Assembly (NCBI GenBank): GCA_016699755.1
Contig: CP065009.1
Location: forward strand, 1,054,001-1,118,000
Source of the DNA: Candidatus Peregrinibacteria bacterium
Lineage (GTDB): Bacteria; Patescibacteriota; Gracilibacteria; CAIRYL01; GCA-016699755
DNA length: 64,000 nt
Direction: 5' to 3'
The notes under the pieces are model-generated. The model was not told the origin of the DNA. It was given only the letters and a program-made list of their open reading frames with translations, and made no database searches. Position numbers and translations under genes: made by a program. Shown here piece after piece: positions 1 to 9,672 of the stretch. Every line of letters begins with the position of its first letter. Within the stretch, counting starts at the first letter, position 1.

Positions 1-183
1 ACAGGAAGAATTTTAGGCGCAGAAATGATTGGTCCGCATGCAGAACATTTGCTTCACTTACTCGCATGGTCAATTGGTTTTTCCGCCACCGCAAGTGATC
101 TTCTCAAAATGCCGTTTTACCATCCAACTGTTGAAGAAGGCGTACGAACAGCACTACGCGACATTGAAAAACAGAGAAAATAA
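1..183 (+). CDS. C-terminus of a pyridine nucleotide-disulfide oxidoreductase (partial)
   Basis: Reading from base 1 in frame 1 gives 60 residues ending at TAA. It contains ILGAEMIGPHAEHLLHLLA followed by FYHPTVEEG, the dimerisation-domain signature of the dihydrolipoamide dehydrogenase / mercuric reductase family (FAD- and NAD(P)-dependent, cytoplasmic homodimers; the C-terminal His of one subunit completes the other's active site). The HPT motif is the usual family position for that region. The N-terminal FAD and NAD domains lie outside the window, so the exact substrate (lipoamide, glutathione, mercury or a generic NADH oxidase role) cannot be told. Confidence 0.8.
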   Translation, partial: TGRILGAEMIGPHAEHLLHLLAWSIGFSATASDLLKMPFYHPTVEEGVRTALRDIEKQRK

Positions 184-237
184 GCATCACAGTTTCTCTA
201 TTCTAAAAAATTAGATTGTCGCACTTGATAAAAAGTC

Positions 238-903
238 TCACCACTGAAGTAAAAATCCGTGCTCTTTGAGCCAATGTTTCGCCTCTCGAAAACAAGGAAA
301 AAGATGCTCGACATGTTTCCAAAATCGGGAAGAGTGATTCATTTCCAAAAGATGCGCCGTTTCGTGCGCCACAACATAGTCAATAACCCACTCTGGCGCC
401 ATACAGAGTCGCCACGAAAAATTCAAATTTCCCGTAGAAGAACACGACCCCCATCTTTTTTCTGCTCCGGTTACCCGAAATGACGACGGAGATTTTCCGA
501 TTGCTTGTGCATATCCAGCTATTTTTTCTGGAAGCAAGATCTTCATCTGTTTTCGATACCAGTCTTCAATCAGCATTTTTGAGTCGCCAATTTCCCCAAC
601 AAAAAGCATTCCTTTTTCATGAAATGGTTTTTGCTTTCCCGCAATAAAAAACACCGAAATCCTCTCTCCCAAAAAGAAAATGGTATCTCCCGAAATGAGC
701 GTTTTTTGAGGAGCATGTTGGAGATGAACACTCACTTTTTGAAGCCGACTCTGTATCCACGATTCCCTTTCTCGTAAGATATTTTCAATGGTGCTTGAAA
801 GCGCCCATCTGGGAGCACGAACGAGAAGCTTTGCATCAGGTGTAATTTCGAGCGAAAAGGTGCGTCGAGAAGAGCGGATAATAGTGTGTTCAGGAAGACT
901 CAT
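238..903 (-). CDS. YgjP-like (DUF45) zinc metallopeptidase
   Basis: 221 residues. The motif HETAH at about residues 180-184, followed by LLEMNHSSRFW, is the zinc-binding signature of the YgjP/DUF45 (WLM/SprT-related) predicted metallopeptidases, and the upstream RWGSCS around residue 150 is also typical. The length matches the family (about 220-240 residues). No signal peptide is seen, so it is probably cytoplasmic; its substrate is unknown. The start codon overlaps the nadC stop by four bases (ATGA), so the two are co-translated. Zinc ligands appear intact: two His in HETAH and a downstream acidic/His region. Confidence 0.85.
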   Translation of the reverse strand: MSLPEHTIIRSSRRTFSLEITPDAKLLVRAPRWALSSTIENILRERESWIQSRLQKVSVHLQHAPQKTLISGDTIFFLGERISVFFIAGKQKPFHEKGMLFVGEIGDSKMLIEDWYRKQMKILLPEKIAGYAQAIGKSPSSFRVTGAEKRWGSCSSTGNLNFSWRLCMAPEWVIDYVVAHETAHLLEMNHSSRFWKHVEHLFPCFREAKHWLKEHGFLLQW

Positions 904-1787
904 GACAAAACGGAAAGGGAAAAATCAAGCGCATGCGCAGAATTTGTGAGCATCCCCGAAGAGATAGCATCTATGCCACATTTTGCAAATTCTTGAATAT
1001 TATCGGGAGTAATACCGCCACTCGCTTCAAAAAAAATCCCCTCTGGTTTTTTTATATTCTTCAGAAGATTTTGAAGGGGTATTGGCGAAAAATTATCAAA
1101 GAGAATTCCTCCCGGACGACCCTCTGGAAGTACACGAAAAAGTTGGTGAAACTGCTCTTCGGTATCAACTTCTATTTCCCAAAAAGCAGAAGAAGGTGTG
1201 CTATAAACTGCTTTCGCCGCCGTTTCAATATTTCCCGAAAAAAGTGCGAGATGGTTATCTTTCACCATGACCGCGTCAAAAAGCCCGAGTCGATGCGTTC
1301 CACCGCCACCAACAAAAACAGCACGCTTATCGAGCGGTCCCCAAAGGGTTTTTCGAGTTGCACAGAGAAGTATGTCTTTTGGAATTTTATCTACCAACTT
1401 TTTCGTATTCGTAGCAACGCCCGAAAGGCGAGAGAGAAAGTTGAGAAGAATGCGCTCAACGCGGAGTATTACTTCGGCACTTCCCGAAAAACGGACAATT
1501 TCGTCTTCTAGCGAAACAGAATCGCCGTCTTTCTTCTTCCACTGAGATGAAAGCGATTCATGTTCGAGAAAAAATGTCGCTTCCGAAATGCCAGCAAGTG
1601 TTCCGCAAGATTTTGCGACAATCACTGCTTCGACATTTTGCTGACTCATGTTCGACAATACCTGCATTGTTATGTCGTTTCCATCCCACAAGAGTTGTTG
1701 TTGCCAAAATGATTGGCAAGCATGGCGATACCAAGGATTTTCAAGGGTGAGGAGGTATCCTCGCTGAAGCGGATGCAAAAACGACAT
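900..1787 (-). CDS. nadC: nicotinate-nucleotide pyrophosphorylase (carboxylating)
   Basis: 295 residues, the normal family length. The gene makes nicotinate mononucleotide from quinolinate and PRPP, the entry step to NAD from de novo synthesis. Family marks are CATRKTLWGPLDKRAV (PRPP and quinolinate binding), GGGGTHRLGLFD and VMVKDNHL, and later EASGGITPDNI near the C-terminus. It is first in a two-gene minus-strand operon with the YgjP-like gene (ATGA overlap). nadA and nadB are not in the window; a NMN adenylyltransferase is found at 38340. The divergent NYN gene begins close upstream. Confidence 0.93.
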   Translation of the reverse strand: MSFLHPLQRGYLLTLENPWYRHACQSFWQQQLLWDGNDITMQVLSNMSQQNVEAVIVAKSCGTLAGISEATFFLEHESLSSQWKKKDGDSVSLEDEIVRFSGSAEVILRVERILLNFLSRLSGVATNTKKLVDKIPKDILLCATRKTLWGPLDKRAVFVGGGGTHRLGLFDAVMVKDNHLALFSGNIETAAKAVYSTPSSAFWEIEVDTEEQFHQLFRVLPEGRPGGILFDNFSPIPLQNLLKNIKKPEGIFFEASGGITPDNIQEFAKCGIDAISSGMLTNSAHALDFSLSVLS

Positions 1788-1841
1788 TGGCGAAGAAAAG
1801 GGAAATGCGCCACAATACTACCGGTTTTTCCAAAAAATTTC

Positions 1842-2519
1842 GTGTCTTTTCGCTTTCATCTTCAATCAAAAACTCTCGTTCTCATCGATTGGGCAAATGT
1901 CTATAACTGGACAAAAAGACGACGGCGAGTGGTGGACCCCGAACGACTCTATCAATTTTTAAGAAGTCATAAAAATGTTGATCGAATTTGCCTTTTTGCT
2001 GGAGAAGATGATCATCCAAAATCCCGTGAATTTCTGGAACAGTGTCGAGAAATTGGTTTTGAAGTTTTTTTCAAGCCCGTCAAATACGTGCCACTGCGTG
2101 TTGAACAATCTCCACTTTGGGAAGAACTTCGGGAATTTATTCCAGAAAAAAAACTGAAAGAACTACAGTCAGAACCCATTCTCTATCGCAAATGCGATTT
2201 TGACGTGGAAATTTCAAAAGAAATTCTCCTCAACATTGATTCGTATCACGCCTTTATTCTTTTTTCTGGAGATGGTGATTATGCGCCAGTTATTGAAGAA
2301 CTTTTAAAACGTGAACGACGAGTTTTTGTGGTGTCTAAAGCTGGTGCACTCGGACGAGAACTTCGAGAAATGCTCGACAAAAAAGTTCATCCGCTTCTCG
2401 TGGATGTGGAATCACTTCCACAGATATTTAACGTGCCACAGAGAAAATATCCTCCAAAAAAGAGTGGCTTCTTTGCAAAATTACAGGAGCTCTTATGGAG
2501 GGTGTTTCAGAAGAAATGA
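1842..2519 (+). CDS. NYN-domain (LabA/DUF88-type) putative ribonuclease
   Basis: Contains LVLIDWANVYNW near the N-terminus, a DFDVEIS segment and LFSGDGDYAPVIEELL, the acidic triad arrangement of the NYN/PIN-like fold (DUF88, LabA family), predicted metal-dependent RNases. The C-terminus is lysine/arginine-rich. The open frame extends upstream to 1713, but that part overlaps the divergent nadC and has no family similarity; GTG at 1842 places the first aspartate 14 residues in, as in relatives. ATG at 1773 is an alternative start. No signal peptide is seen. The cellular substrate is unknown. Confidence 0.78.
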   Translation: MSFRFHLQSKTLVLIDWANVYNWTKRRRRVVDPERLYQFLRSHKNVDRICLFAGEDDHPKSREFLEQCREIGFEVFFKPVKYVPLRVEQSPLWEELREFIPEKKLKELQSEPILYRKCDFDVEISKEILLNIDSYHAFILFSGDGDYAPVIEELLKRERRVFVVSKAGALGRELREMLDKKVHPLLVDVESLPQIFNVPQRKYPPKKSGFFAKLQELLWRVFQKK

Positions 2520-2644
2520 GAATACATATCAAAAAGGAAGTGATCGCTCTTCTTAGTTTTTACTCTCTCAGAGCATGTAACTCATTTTTCGCTTCTTGCA
2601 TCTAGCACTTCGCATCGGTATTGTTCCGTTTGCTCTTTTTTTCC

Positions 2645-4036
2645 ATGCAATTTCATCTCGCTGTCTTTGGGTGCCAAATGAACCAAAACGATGCCGATCG
2701 CATCCGAACCGTTCTGCAATCACTCAACATGCAAGAGGCAGAAAGCCACGAAACCGCAGATCTCGTTATTTTTATCACCTGCTCTATTCGTCAACAGGCA
2801 GAAGATCGAGTGTTTGGACTTGTTCGACGGTGTTCTAAAGAACAAAAGAAAAAACCGCTTATCGCTCTTACCGGATGCATGGTGCGAAAAACGAGCACAC
2901 AACATTCCGAAAAACGAGATCGGCTCTTAGCGCGTTCCGCGCTTATTGATTTGGTGTTTCGTATTGAAGATACATCAACTCTTCCAAAACTTCTCTCGGA
3001 ATTTGTGTCTCTTCCAGAAGAATTTTTCGGAGAATTCCCTGGTATTTTTGAAGTCCTTCCCACGCAAAAAAAGAAACACACCGCCTTTGTTCCCATTTCT
3101 ACCGGATGCGATCATCACTGCACCTATTGTATTGTGCCACACACTCGGGGAAAAGAAGTCTGCCGACCACAAGAAGATATTCTTCAGGAATGTAAAAAGC
3201 TCGTTCAACAAGGTGCAAAAGAAATCACACTCCTCGGACAAAACGTAAATCGCTACTATTTTGGAGAACGTGGAAAAAATCCGTACAAAACCGATTTCGC
3301 TCATCTTTTAGAGCAAGTAGCAGATATTCCAGGAATAGAGTGGCTTCGATTTCTCTCGCCACACCCTCAACATTTGGGACAAGACGTTTTAGAGGTTATG
3401 GCGAGTCGCAAGAATATCTGCAAACATTTGCACCTTCCCGTGCAATCTGGCGATGATAAAATGCTACAACGTATGGCGCGTGGCTATACAACGGAAAAAT
3501 TTTGCGAAACCGTTCAACTTGCGCGAGAGCTTATGCCAGAGATTTCCATAACAACAGATATTATTGTTGGATTTTGTGGAGAAACAGAAGATCAGTTTCA
3601 AAACTCAGCATCACTTTGTAAAGAGATGCTCTTTGACATGATCTATATTGCTAAGTTTTCTCCACGTCCCCATACACCAGCAAAAAAATGGGAAGATGAT
3701 ATTCCACTTGAAGAAAAAAAACACCGTTTCCATACACTCAACAATATTCTTCGAGAGACTTCTCTTGCAGGAAATCGGAAAGATGTTGGAAAAACATGTG
3801 ATGTACTCATAGATGCTGTTGAAAAAAATGAAGAAGGAATCTGGATGGCGCACGGAAGAAATGAGCAGAACAAAGCTATTTTTCTTCCTGTTGGTTCTCG
3901 AGGAAAAATGTTTGAGGGACGATTTATTTCCGTAAAAATTACTGGAGCAGAGCCATTTTTTCTTACTGGGGAATTGGTGACCTTGGAAGAACTTCAAGAA
4001 CAATCACCTCTTCGCAAAAAAAAAGTCTCCGCATGA
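2645..4036 (+). CDS. miaB: tRNA-2-methylthio-N6-dimethylallyladenosine synthase
   Basis: About 463 residues. The enzyme adds the 2-methylthio group to i6A37 of tRNAs reading UNN codons, using two iron-sulfur clusters. The N-terminal UPF0004 domain starts FGCQMN with further cysteines (TCSIR, TGCMV); the radical-SAM motif CDHHCTYC lies near residue 155, followed by VPHTRGKE; a TRAM domain ends the protein. The MiaB rather than MtaB subfamily is suggested by FGCQMN and the IVPHTRG context. The ATG at 2645 is preferred over 2621 because the extra residues are hydrophobic and not conserved. No miaA is in the window. Confidence 0.9.
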   Translation: MQFHLAVFGCQMNQNDADRIRTVLQSLNMQEAESHETADLVIFITCSIRQQAEDRVFGLVRRCSKEQKKKPLIALTGCMVRKTSTQHSEKRDRLLARSALIDLVFRIEDTSTLPKLLSEFVSLPEEFFGEFPGIFEVLPTQKKKHTAFVPISTGCDHHCTYCIVPHTRGKEVCRPQEDILQECKKLVQQGAKEITLLGQNVNRYYFGERGKNPYKTDFAHLLEQVADIPGIEWLRFLSPHPQHLGQDVLEVMASRKNICKHLHLPVQSGDDKMLQRMARGYTTEKFCETVQLARELMPEISITTDIIVGFCGETEDQFQNSASLCKEMLFDMIYIAKFSPRPHTPAKKWEDDIPLEEKKHRFHTLNNILRETSLAGNRKDVGKTCDVLIDAVEKNEEGIWMAHGRNEQNKAIFLPVGSRGKMFEGRFISVKITGAEPFFLTGELVTLEELQEQSPLRKKKVSA

Positions 4037-4211
4037 AGAAAGGATTTCATCAAATAATGTGAATATTAAAATCATTCAAAAAACAAAATTTTGCAGAAAC
4101 CCACTTCTTTCTGATAGTATTCTCCGAAATGAGCAAGAAGAATTTTGACAAAGAGACATTCTTTCTGAAACACTCCTCCTCGTTTTCCCAAAAAATATTT
4201 CTCCCACAACA

Positions 4212-6545
4212 ATGACAAAAAATCTCGTTATTGTAGAATCTCCAACAAAGGCGAAGATGCTCTCGAAATTTCTCGGGAAAGAATATACTGTCGAAAGTTC
4301 ATACGGACATATTCGAGATCTTCCGAGCAAAAAATCGGAACTCACTCCCGTTCAACAAAAGCTTCCGTATGCGAGTATGGCAATTGATACAGAAAATGGA
4401 TTTCGTCCACTCTATGTCATTCCTCAAAAAGCAAAAAAATATGCCCAAAAACTCAAAGGACTTTTGGATGAAAATACCACCATCTGGCTCGCAAGCGATG
4501 AAGACCGCGAAGGAGAAGCCATCTCATGGCATCTTTTGGAAGTTTTAAAGCCAAAAAAAACAAATGCCATTAAACGAATTGTTTTTCACGAAATTACAAA
4601 GAGCGCTATTCTCGAAGCGGTAAAAACTCCGCGAAAAGTAGATATGGATCTTGTGCATGCCCAACAAGCACGACGGATTCTCGATCGCCTCGTGGGATAT
4701 ACTCTTTCTCCACTTCTTTGGAAAAAAATCCGCTACGGACTTTCTGCTGGACGTGTTCAATCGGTTGCCGTAAAACTTATTGTCGACCGAGAGCGCGAAA
4801 TTCGGGCATTTACTCCCGAAGAATACTGGAGTATTACTGCGCCATTTGAAAAAGACAGCAAAACATTTGTGGCAGATTTTCAAAAACTTGACGGAAAGAA
4901 ATTTGTTCCCAAGACAAAAGAAGAAGCAGAGGCCATCACAACCGCACTCCGCGGACAACCATTTTCCGTCTCCACTATTGATGAAAAAGAGGTAAAACGT
5001 CGCCCATCTCCTCCGTTTATTACTTCTACTTTGCAACAAGAAGCCGCGCGGAAACTTGGATTTTCAGTGAAGCGTACTATGGCGCTCGCACAAATCTTGT
5101 ATGAAGGAATCGATATGGGAGGAGGAGAGGCTGGTGGACTTATTACCTATATGCGTACCGATTCTGTAAATCTTTCACAAAAAGCACTTTCCGAATCGAA
5201 AGAGGTTATTGAAAAACGATATGGAAAAGAATTTTCGGAAACACGTGTCTACAAAAGTAAGTCAAAAGGGGCGCAAGAGGCGCATGAGGCAATTCGTCCT
5301 ACAGAGGTTTCTCGCACTCCAGAAGAAGTATATGCCTTTCCAAAAACGAAACTCGAAGAAGATGCTCGAAAGCTTTATGAACTCATTTGGAATCGAACCA
5401 TTGCGAGTCAAATGGCAGACGCAAGATTACTCCAAACAGGGGCAGATCTTGAGGCACTTGGAAAATCTGGTGCAAAAAAATCGCATATTTTTCGCGCCAC
5501 TGGTCAGCGCGTTCTCTTCCCTGGATTTCTCAAGCTCTACACAGAAGGACGCGATGACGAGAAGAATGAGAATGAAGAGAACATCTTGCCAGAACTTAAA
5601 ACAGGAGAATCGCTCAAGCCAAAAAGTATCGATTCGAAACAGCACTTTACAAAGCCACCTGCTCGATATACAGAAGCGAGTCTTGTAAAAAAAATGGAAT
5701 CAGAAGGCATTGGTCGCCCTTCAACGTATGCTCCTACTATTTCTACTATTATTACGCGAGGCTACATTCTGCGCGAAGCACGACAACTCGTTCCGACCGA
5801 TATTGCCTTTGCCGTGACGGATCTTCTCGAAAACCACTTTCACAACGTAGTGGACTTAAAGTTCACCGCCCACATGGAAGATCAGCTCGATAGCATCGCA
5901 ACAAGAGAGAAGAAATGGGATGAATTTTTGCGCGAGTTCTACACACCATTTCTTAAAACTGCACAAGAAGGAGAATCAATTAGTCGGGCGGAGGCGAAAA
6001 AAGAGCGTCAACTCGGGAAATGCCCCGAAACAGGACTTCCCATCTTTGCAAAAATAGGAAAATACGGTGCCATGCTTCAGCGTGGTGAAACAGAAAGCGA
6101 GAGAAAACCCGATTTTGCGCCCATTCTCAAATCACAATCAATGGAAACAATCACATTTGAGGAGGCACTTCTCAATTTTTCCCTCCCACGTCTTCTCGGA
6201 AAGGCAGAAGATGGAGAAGATGTCGCTGTAGGTGTTGGGAGATTTGGCCCGTATGTGCGACACGGCAAAACGTTTGTCTCTATCCGCGAGGATGAGCTCT
6301 TCACTTTAAAACTCGATGAAGCAATGGAGCGTATTCGGGAAAAAGCATCAGCAAAGCAAAATCGTATTCTCAAGGATTTTCCGAAAGAAGGAATTCAGGT
6401 GGTCAATGGAAGATTTGGTCCGTATGTGACTGATGGAAAAAAGAATGCAAAAATTTCCACAGAGACCGATCCAAAAAAACTTTCCCTTTCCGATTGTAAA
6501 CTCATTCTCGAAAAGGCAATAATAAAGAAGTTTCAGAGAAAGTAA
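4212..6545 (+). CDS. topA: DNA topoisomerase I
   Basis: 777 residues. Type IA topoisomerase that relaxes negative supercoils. The Toprim domain opens with LVIVESPTKAKML and contains SDEDREGEAI; the catalytic tyrosine lies in TYMRTDS at about residue 313; SEGIGRPSTYAPT is the usual domain IV signature. The C-terminus lacks the cysteine zinc fingers of E. coli TopA and instead carries two short RFGPYV repeats (RFGPYVRHG and RFGPYVTDG), as in many non-proteobacterial enzymes. It is separated from miaB by 175 bases with no visible feature, and followed by a bidirectional terminator at 6661. Confidence 0.95.
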   Translation: MTKNLVIVESPTKAKMLSKFLGKEYTVESSYGHIRDLPSKKSELTPVQQKLPYASMAIDTENGFRPLYVIPQKAKKYAQKLKGLLDENTTIWLASDEDREGEAISWHLLEVLKPKKTNAIKRIVFHEITKSAILEAVKTPRKVDMDLVHAQQARRILDRLVGYTLSPLLWKKIRYGLSAGRVQSVAVKLIVDREREIRAFTPEEYWSITAPFEKDSKTFVADFQKLDGKKFVPKTKEEAEAITTALRGQPFSVSTIDEKEVKRRPSPPFITSTLQQEAARKLGFSVKRTMALAQILYEGIDMGGGEAGGLITYMRTDSVNLSQKALSESKEVIEKRYGKEFSETRVYKSKSKGAQEAHEAIRPTEVSRTPEEVYAFPKTKLEEDARKLYELIWNRTIASQMADARLLQTGADLEALGKSGAKKSHIFRATGQRVLFPGFLKLYTEGRDDEKNENEENILPELKTGESLKPKSIDSKQHFTKPPARYTEASLVKKMESEGIGRPSTYAPTISTIITRGYILREARQLVPTDIAFAVTDLLENHFHNVVDLKFTAHMEDQLDSIATREKKWDEFLREFYTPFLKTAQEGESISRAEAKKERQLGKCPETGLPIFAKIGKYGAMLQRGETESERKPDFAPILKSQSMETITFEEALLNFSLPRLLGKAEDGEDVAVGVGRFGPYVRHGKTFVSIREDELFTLKLDEAMERIREKASAKQNRILKDFPKEGIQVVNGRFGPYVTDGKKNAKISTETDPKKLSLSDCKLILEKAIIKKFQRK

Positions 6546-6660
6546 TTTCCACCACAATATGGAGAAGGTGGAATACGAGATAAGGGGTTCTCAATATTAT
6601 GTTCTCTCGCATACTGTCATTTTTGTGAAGAAGCAGAACTTTCTCCACAAAAACAAAAAG

Positions 6661-6690
6661 CTCCCCGTTTTTACGGGGAGTATATTTTTT
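6661..6690. terminator. bidirectional intrinsic terminator between topA and the thioredoxin-like gene
   Basis: CTCCCCG (6661-6667) pairs with CGGGGAG (6674-6680) over a six-base loop. The plus strand continues with TATATTTTTT, and the minus strand has a shorter T run after the stem. It lies between two convergent genes and can serve both. Confidence 0.85.
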
Positions 6691-6718
6691 AAACAAAGGA
6701 TAAGGGAAGGGAATCACC

Positions 6719-8071
6719 CTAGAGAGTACACCCCGTCTTTTCTGCAAGAACTGAAAGTGGCTGTGCTCCCGTGAGCACAAAACCGTCTCGAAATTTCCAC
6801 GTAGGGTATCCAGCAATTTCCTCTGCTTGGCAAGTATCCGAATGCTCATCACAATCAATATAGTTTACGTTTTCCATAGCACTTCCAAACAAAACCTTTT
6901 GATTGTTGCAGTGTGAACACCACTCTGTTCCATAAAATACCGCACCAGCATCAGTGAGGCAGGTGGCAAATTCCGAGACCTGTCCATCAGCATTTGCATC
7001 TGAAACATCTTCAAAAGAAGAATATTCTTCATCAGGAGGAAAGATTTCCAAAATTTTCAAAAGTTTTTCCAAACGAATTGCTCGAGAAAAATCGGGAAGA
7101 AGAACCTCTGGCGATGTTTGCTCAATTCGAGTATTTCCAGAAAGCGAAAGGGTAATATTGGGCTCTGAGCTTAAAGTATCAGGAGAAAAGGTAAAAAGCG
7201 TGTTGATAAAGCGAATTCCCTTCTCTCCGCGAATGAAATCAATCTGTAGTCGAGAAGAATCTGCAAGTAGAGAAATTGCCTCTCGATCTTCGTTCAGAAG
7301 CATTTCTATATTAGTCAAAATACTTTCGGAGTCATGTCCAAAAAAATGAATAATACCAATGAGGTCTTTTGTCGATACCTCACTCACATTTTCCGAAAGC
7401 GTCACCCGAAATCCATCACGCGTTTTTTCTGTAGAAAGAATTCCAGTAGAAAGAAGTGCCTCAAACATTCGTACTCCCTGAAGAGATGGATTCCGAATGG
7501 TATTTTCAAGAACACCCGATTGTGCTTCAAAATTCATCCCCATTTCATTCTCTCCCATTTTTGAAAAAAACGTATTGAGAAAACGATAATCATCTGGACG
7601 AATAGCAACAAAATCTCTTTCAAAAAAACGAGTATACTCTCCTATAGACTCAACAACAGAGGAAATCATGGGTGATGTATTTTCGTTGAGAACAACACCA
7701 ATGTTTCGAATATCTCCCCAAAGAGTACTCGATTCGGGATTTCCGTATGCGTCTGTCCCGAATGAGAGAGTTCCCGAGGCAGAGAGAAAGGAATCGCTCA
7801 AGAACGGATCGAGGACAAAAGTAATAGCATTTTCAGAATGTTGCTCCCACGCATTCGGACGAAAAACGACATTTTTTTGAGTATCTACATCAAAAACCAT
7901 TTTGCCATCCCAAGAGACAGACCATTTTGCAGAACTCTCTGTTGCATGATTTTCGGAAAAGGTTTTTACCAATTCAGCAACAAGTTCTTCTGATTGGGAT
8001 GCGGCTTCGACTGGCTGTTCACATATCAAAATAGTCGCCAAAAAAAGAGGAATAAGGAGAAAACGCTTCAT
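6719..8071 (-). CDS. secreted protein with C-terminal VKOR-type thioredoxin domain
   Basis: 450 residues. A signal peptide (MKRFLLIPLFLATIL then CEQPVEAAS) is followed by about 345 residues with no family I recognise, rich in beta-type repeats. The last 85 residues resemble the thioredoxin-like domain normally fused to vitamin K epoxide reductase homologues: GAVFYGTEWCSHC (active CXXC at about 385-388), QKVLFG, YIDCD, then AGYPTWKF. The protein is expected outside the cytoplasmic membrane, as a disulfide oxidase or isomerase. No VKOR membrane domain is present here, so the domain is separated from its usual partner. The start gives a clean signal peptide. Confidence 0.75.
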   Translation of the reverse strand: MKRFLLIPLFLATILICEQPVEAASQSEELVAELVKTFSENHATESSAKWSVSWDGKMVFDVDTQKNVVFRPNAWEQHSENAITFVLDPFLSDSFLSASGTLSFGTDAYGNPESSTLWGDIRNIGVVLNENTSPMISSVVESIGEYTRFFERDFVAIRPDDYRFLNTFFSKMGENEMGMNFEAQSGVLENTIRNPSLQGVRMFEALLSTGILSTEKTRDGFRVTLSENVSEVSTKDLIGIIHFFGHDSESILTNIEMLLNEDREAISLLADSSRLQIDFIRGEKGIRFINTLFTFSPDTLSSEPNITLSLSGNTRIEQTSPEVLLPDFSRAIRLEKLLKILEIFPPDEEYSSFEDVSDANADGQVSEFATCLTDAGAVFYGTEWCSHCNNQKVLFGSAMENVNYIDCDEHSDTCQAEEIAGYPTWKFRDGFVLTGAQPLSVLAEKTGCTL

Positions 8072-8192
8072 GAAGAAAAAAAAGAGGACTCCATTTTATC
8101 ACATATCTCTCTTTTTGCAAATTCTTTTTCTAAAGGACTTGGCAAAACATGCCTTCCTTTTGCTACACTGCTAGGGTGTATTTCCCTGGGAC

Positions 8193-8747
8193 ATGGAATT
8201 AACGCTCACGTGGGACCTTTTTATTTTAGTATTCTTCCTCATCATTGTTTCTTATAGCGTGATGATTGGAAAAGATCAAACGCTCAAGGTTATTTTAAGT
8301 TCATACATAGCCATTTTGGCGAGTGATGCCATAAGTAATATTATTAGTCGAGTGATGTTCGGCGGAGCAGTGGCAGGCGTTCTCGTTATCCCGTCGGAAC
8401 AGAAAGCACTTATTCTCATAAAAATTGCCCTCTTTGTATTTCTTACCGTAGCACTCACAACGCGTGGAGCATTTGAAATTCTTGTCGCGGAAGAACGGTC
8501 ACCGTTTATGCGCATGATGATGACATTTTCATATGGTATTCTTTCTGCCGGACTCATTATTTCTACTATTCTCGTATACGTTTCGGGGGCATCACTTATT
8601 GGAACAGCAGTAGCTTCTGGAAATCCTATTGAAGAAATTGCGAGCACAAGTCGTCTTGTTCAGCTTATGATACACAATTATGCCGTATGGTTTTCGCTTC
8701 CGGCACTTGCGTTTGTGGTAGCGAGTCTCTTTGGGAATGAATCGTAA
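8193..8747 (+). CDS. multi-pass membrane protein of unknown function
   Basis: 184 residues with hydrophobic segments near 8-25, 32-55, 60-90, 110-140 and 155-178, so about five membrane passes. The N-terminus (WDLFILVFFLIIVSYSVMIG then KDQTLKV) vaguely recalls CvpA-like proteins, but I cannot assign a family. A -10-like TACACT lies at 8164-8169, about 24 bases before the ATG. It stands alone between the divergent thioredoxin-like gene and a region of decayed genes. Confidence 0.6.
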   Translation: MELTLTWDLFILVFFLIIVSYSVMIGKDQTLKVILSSYIAILASDAISNIISRVMFGGAVAGVLVIPSEQKALILIKIALFVFLTVALTTRGAFEILVAEERSPFMRMMMTFSYGILSAGLIISTILVYVSGASLIGTAVASGNPIEEIASTSRLVQLMIHNYAVWFSLPALAFVVASLFGNES

Positions 8748-8864
8748 ATTTTGGAAAACCCATTTTATTTGCTTTCCGATTCAGAAAAATATTGGTTCAG
8801 TTTAGGAGTGTTGAACATTCTTAAGAACTGCTTCCTTGGCTTCTTTTCCTGCCACTTTATGAAT

Positions 8865-9112
8865 CTATAATTTGATGCGAGGATTCTTCTCTTCTATTTT
8901 TTCAATAATTTGTTTGAGCCTATTTTCTTCAATTTCCCCATAGATCAACAAAATTCCAAGCTTGTATCTTGCTTCTTCAATAAAAGTATTAAGAGTCTTT
9001 GATGTCTTTTTGAATTTCATTCATTTCCCCACTCGCTGATTTCACTTCCATAACAACCAAATTCTCATTCTCAGCTGGCACATGCAATAAAAAGTCTGGT
9101 TTTTTATTGAGG
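8865..9112 (-). pseudogene. decayed PD-(D/E)XK-like gene fragment
   Basis: The minus strand encodes KPDFLLHVPAENENLVVMEV followed by KS, then after a frameshift TLNTFIEEARYKLGILLIYG and a lysine/glutamate-rich tail ending in TAG at 8865. The two parts join naturally at IQKDIK/TLNTF. PDFLLH...VMEVKS resembles the D...EXK core of restriction-endonuclease-like folds (seen); that it was a nuclease is inference. The N-terminus is missing, since stops appear beyond about 9115. It lies next to a transposase remnant, so the area is a decayed insertion zone. Confidence 0.55.
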
Positions 9113-9168
9113 GTCTAGACTAGTTTAAACCCTATATATATTCATCAAATATAAATCTTAATCGCTCA

Positions 9169-9672
9169 ACATTCTGAAGAAGAAAGTCCACTCTCCGGAG
9201 AGTTTGAACTCGATGAGAGTTATTGTGGAGTAAAAAGAGTCCGAGGAAAAAGAGGGAGAGGAGCAGTAGGAAAAACACCGATATTTAGAATACTGAAGCG
9301 AGAAGGAAAAATATCGGTGGCTATCGTAAAGAAATGTAACAAGGAAGAGCTGCTACCGATCATACAAGAGAAAATACTCGAAGGTTCTACGATCCCATAC
9401 CGATGGATGGAGAGTATATGATGGACTCATTCCTCAATGGCTATAATCATTACCGTGTTTGTCATTCCATGATATGAGTTTTGTCGAAGCAAATCTCATG
9501 TAAGTGGAATAGAATCCTTCTGGTCGGAGACCATTTAAATTCAATGGTATTGCTTCTTATAAGTTCAACCTCCACCTAAAAGAATAGTAAATTCAGATGG
9601 AACCATAAAGACCAAGGCCTTTATGATAAAATGCCAAAGATGATTAAAAATCAGCCACTTAAGTTATCTTGA
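9169..9672 (+). pseudogene. IS1595-type (ISXO2-like) transposase remnant
   Basis: Five fragments in shifting frames reconstruct the catalytic half of an ISXO2-like DDE transposase. They are FELDESYCGVKRVRGKRGRG with AVGKTPIF (9190-9418), NGYNHYRVCHSM, VSGIESFWS (the usual GIESFWS with the last catalytic Glu), KFNGIASYKFNLHLKE, and FRWNHKDQGLYDKM through to TGA at 9670. At least four frameshifts or stops separate them, so it is dead. No inverted terminal repeats could be recognised. The N-terminal zinc-ribbon and helix-turn-helix part is missing. The stretch 9673-9840 holds nothing I can identify. Confidence 0.8.

Noticed and set aside
1713..1841. N-terminal extension of the NYN gene
   Set aside because: It overlaps the divergent nadC start and carries no conserved residues.
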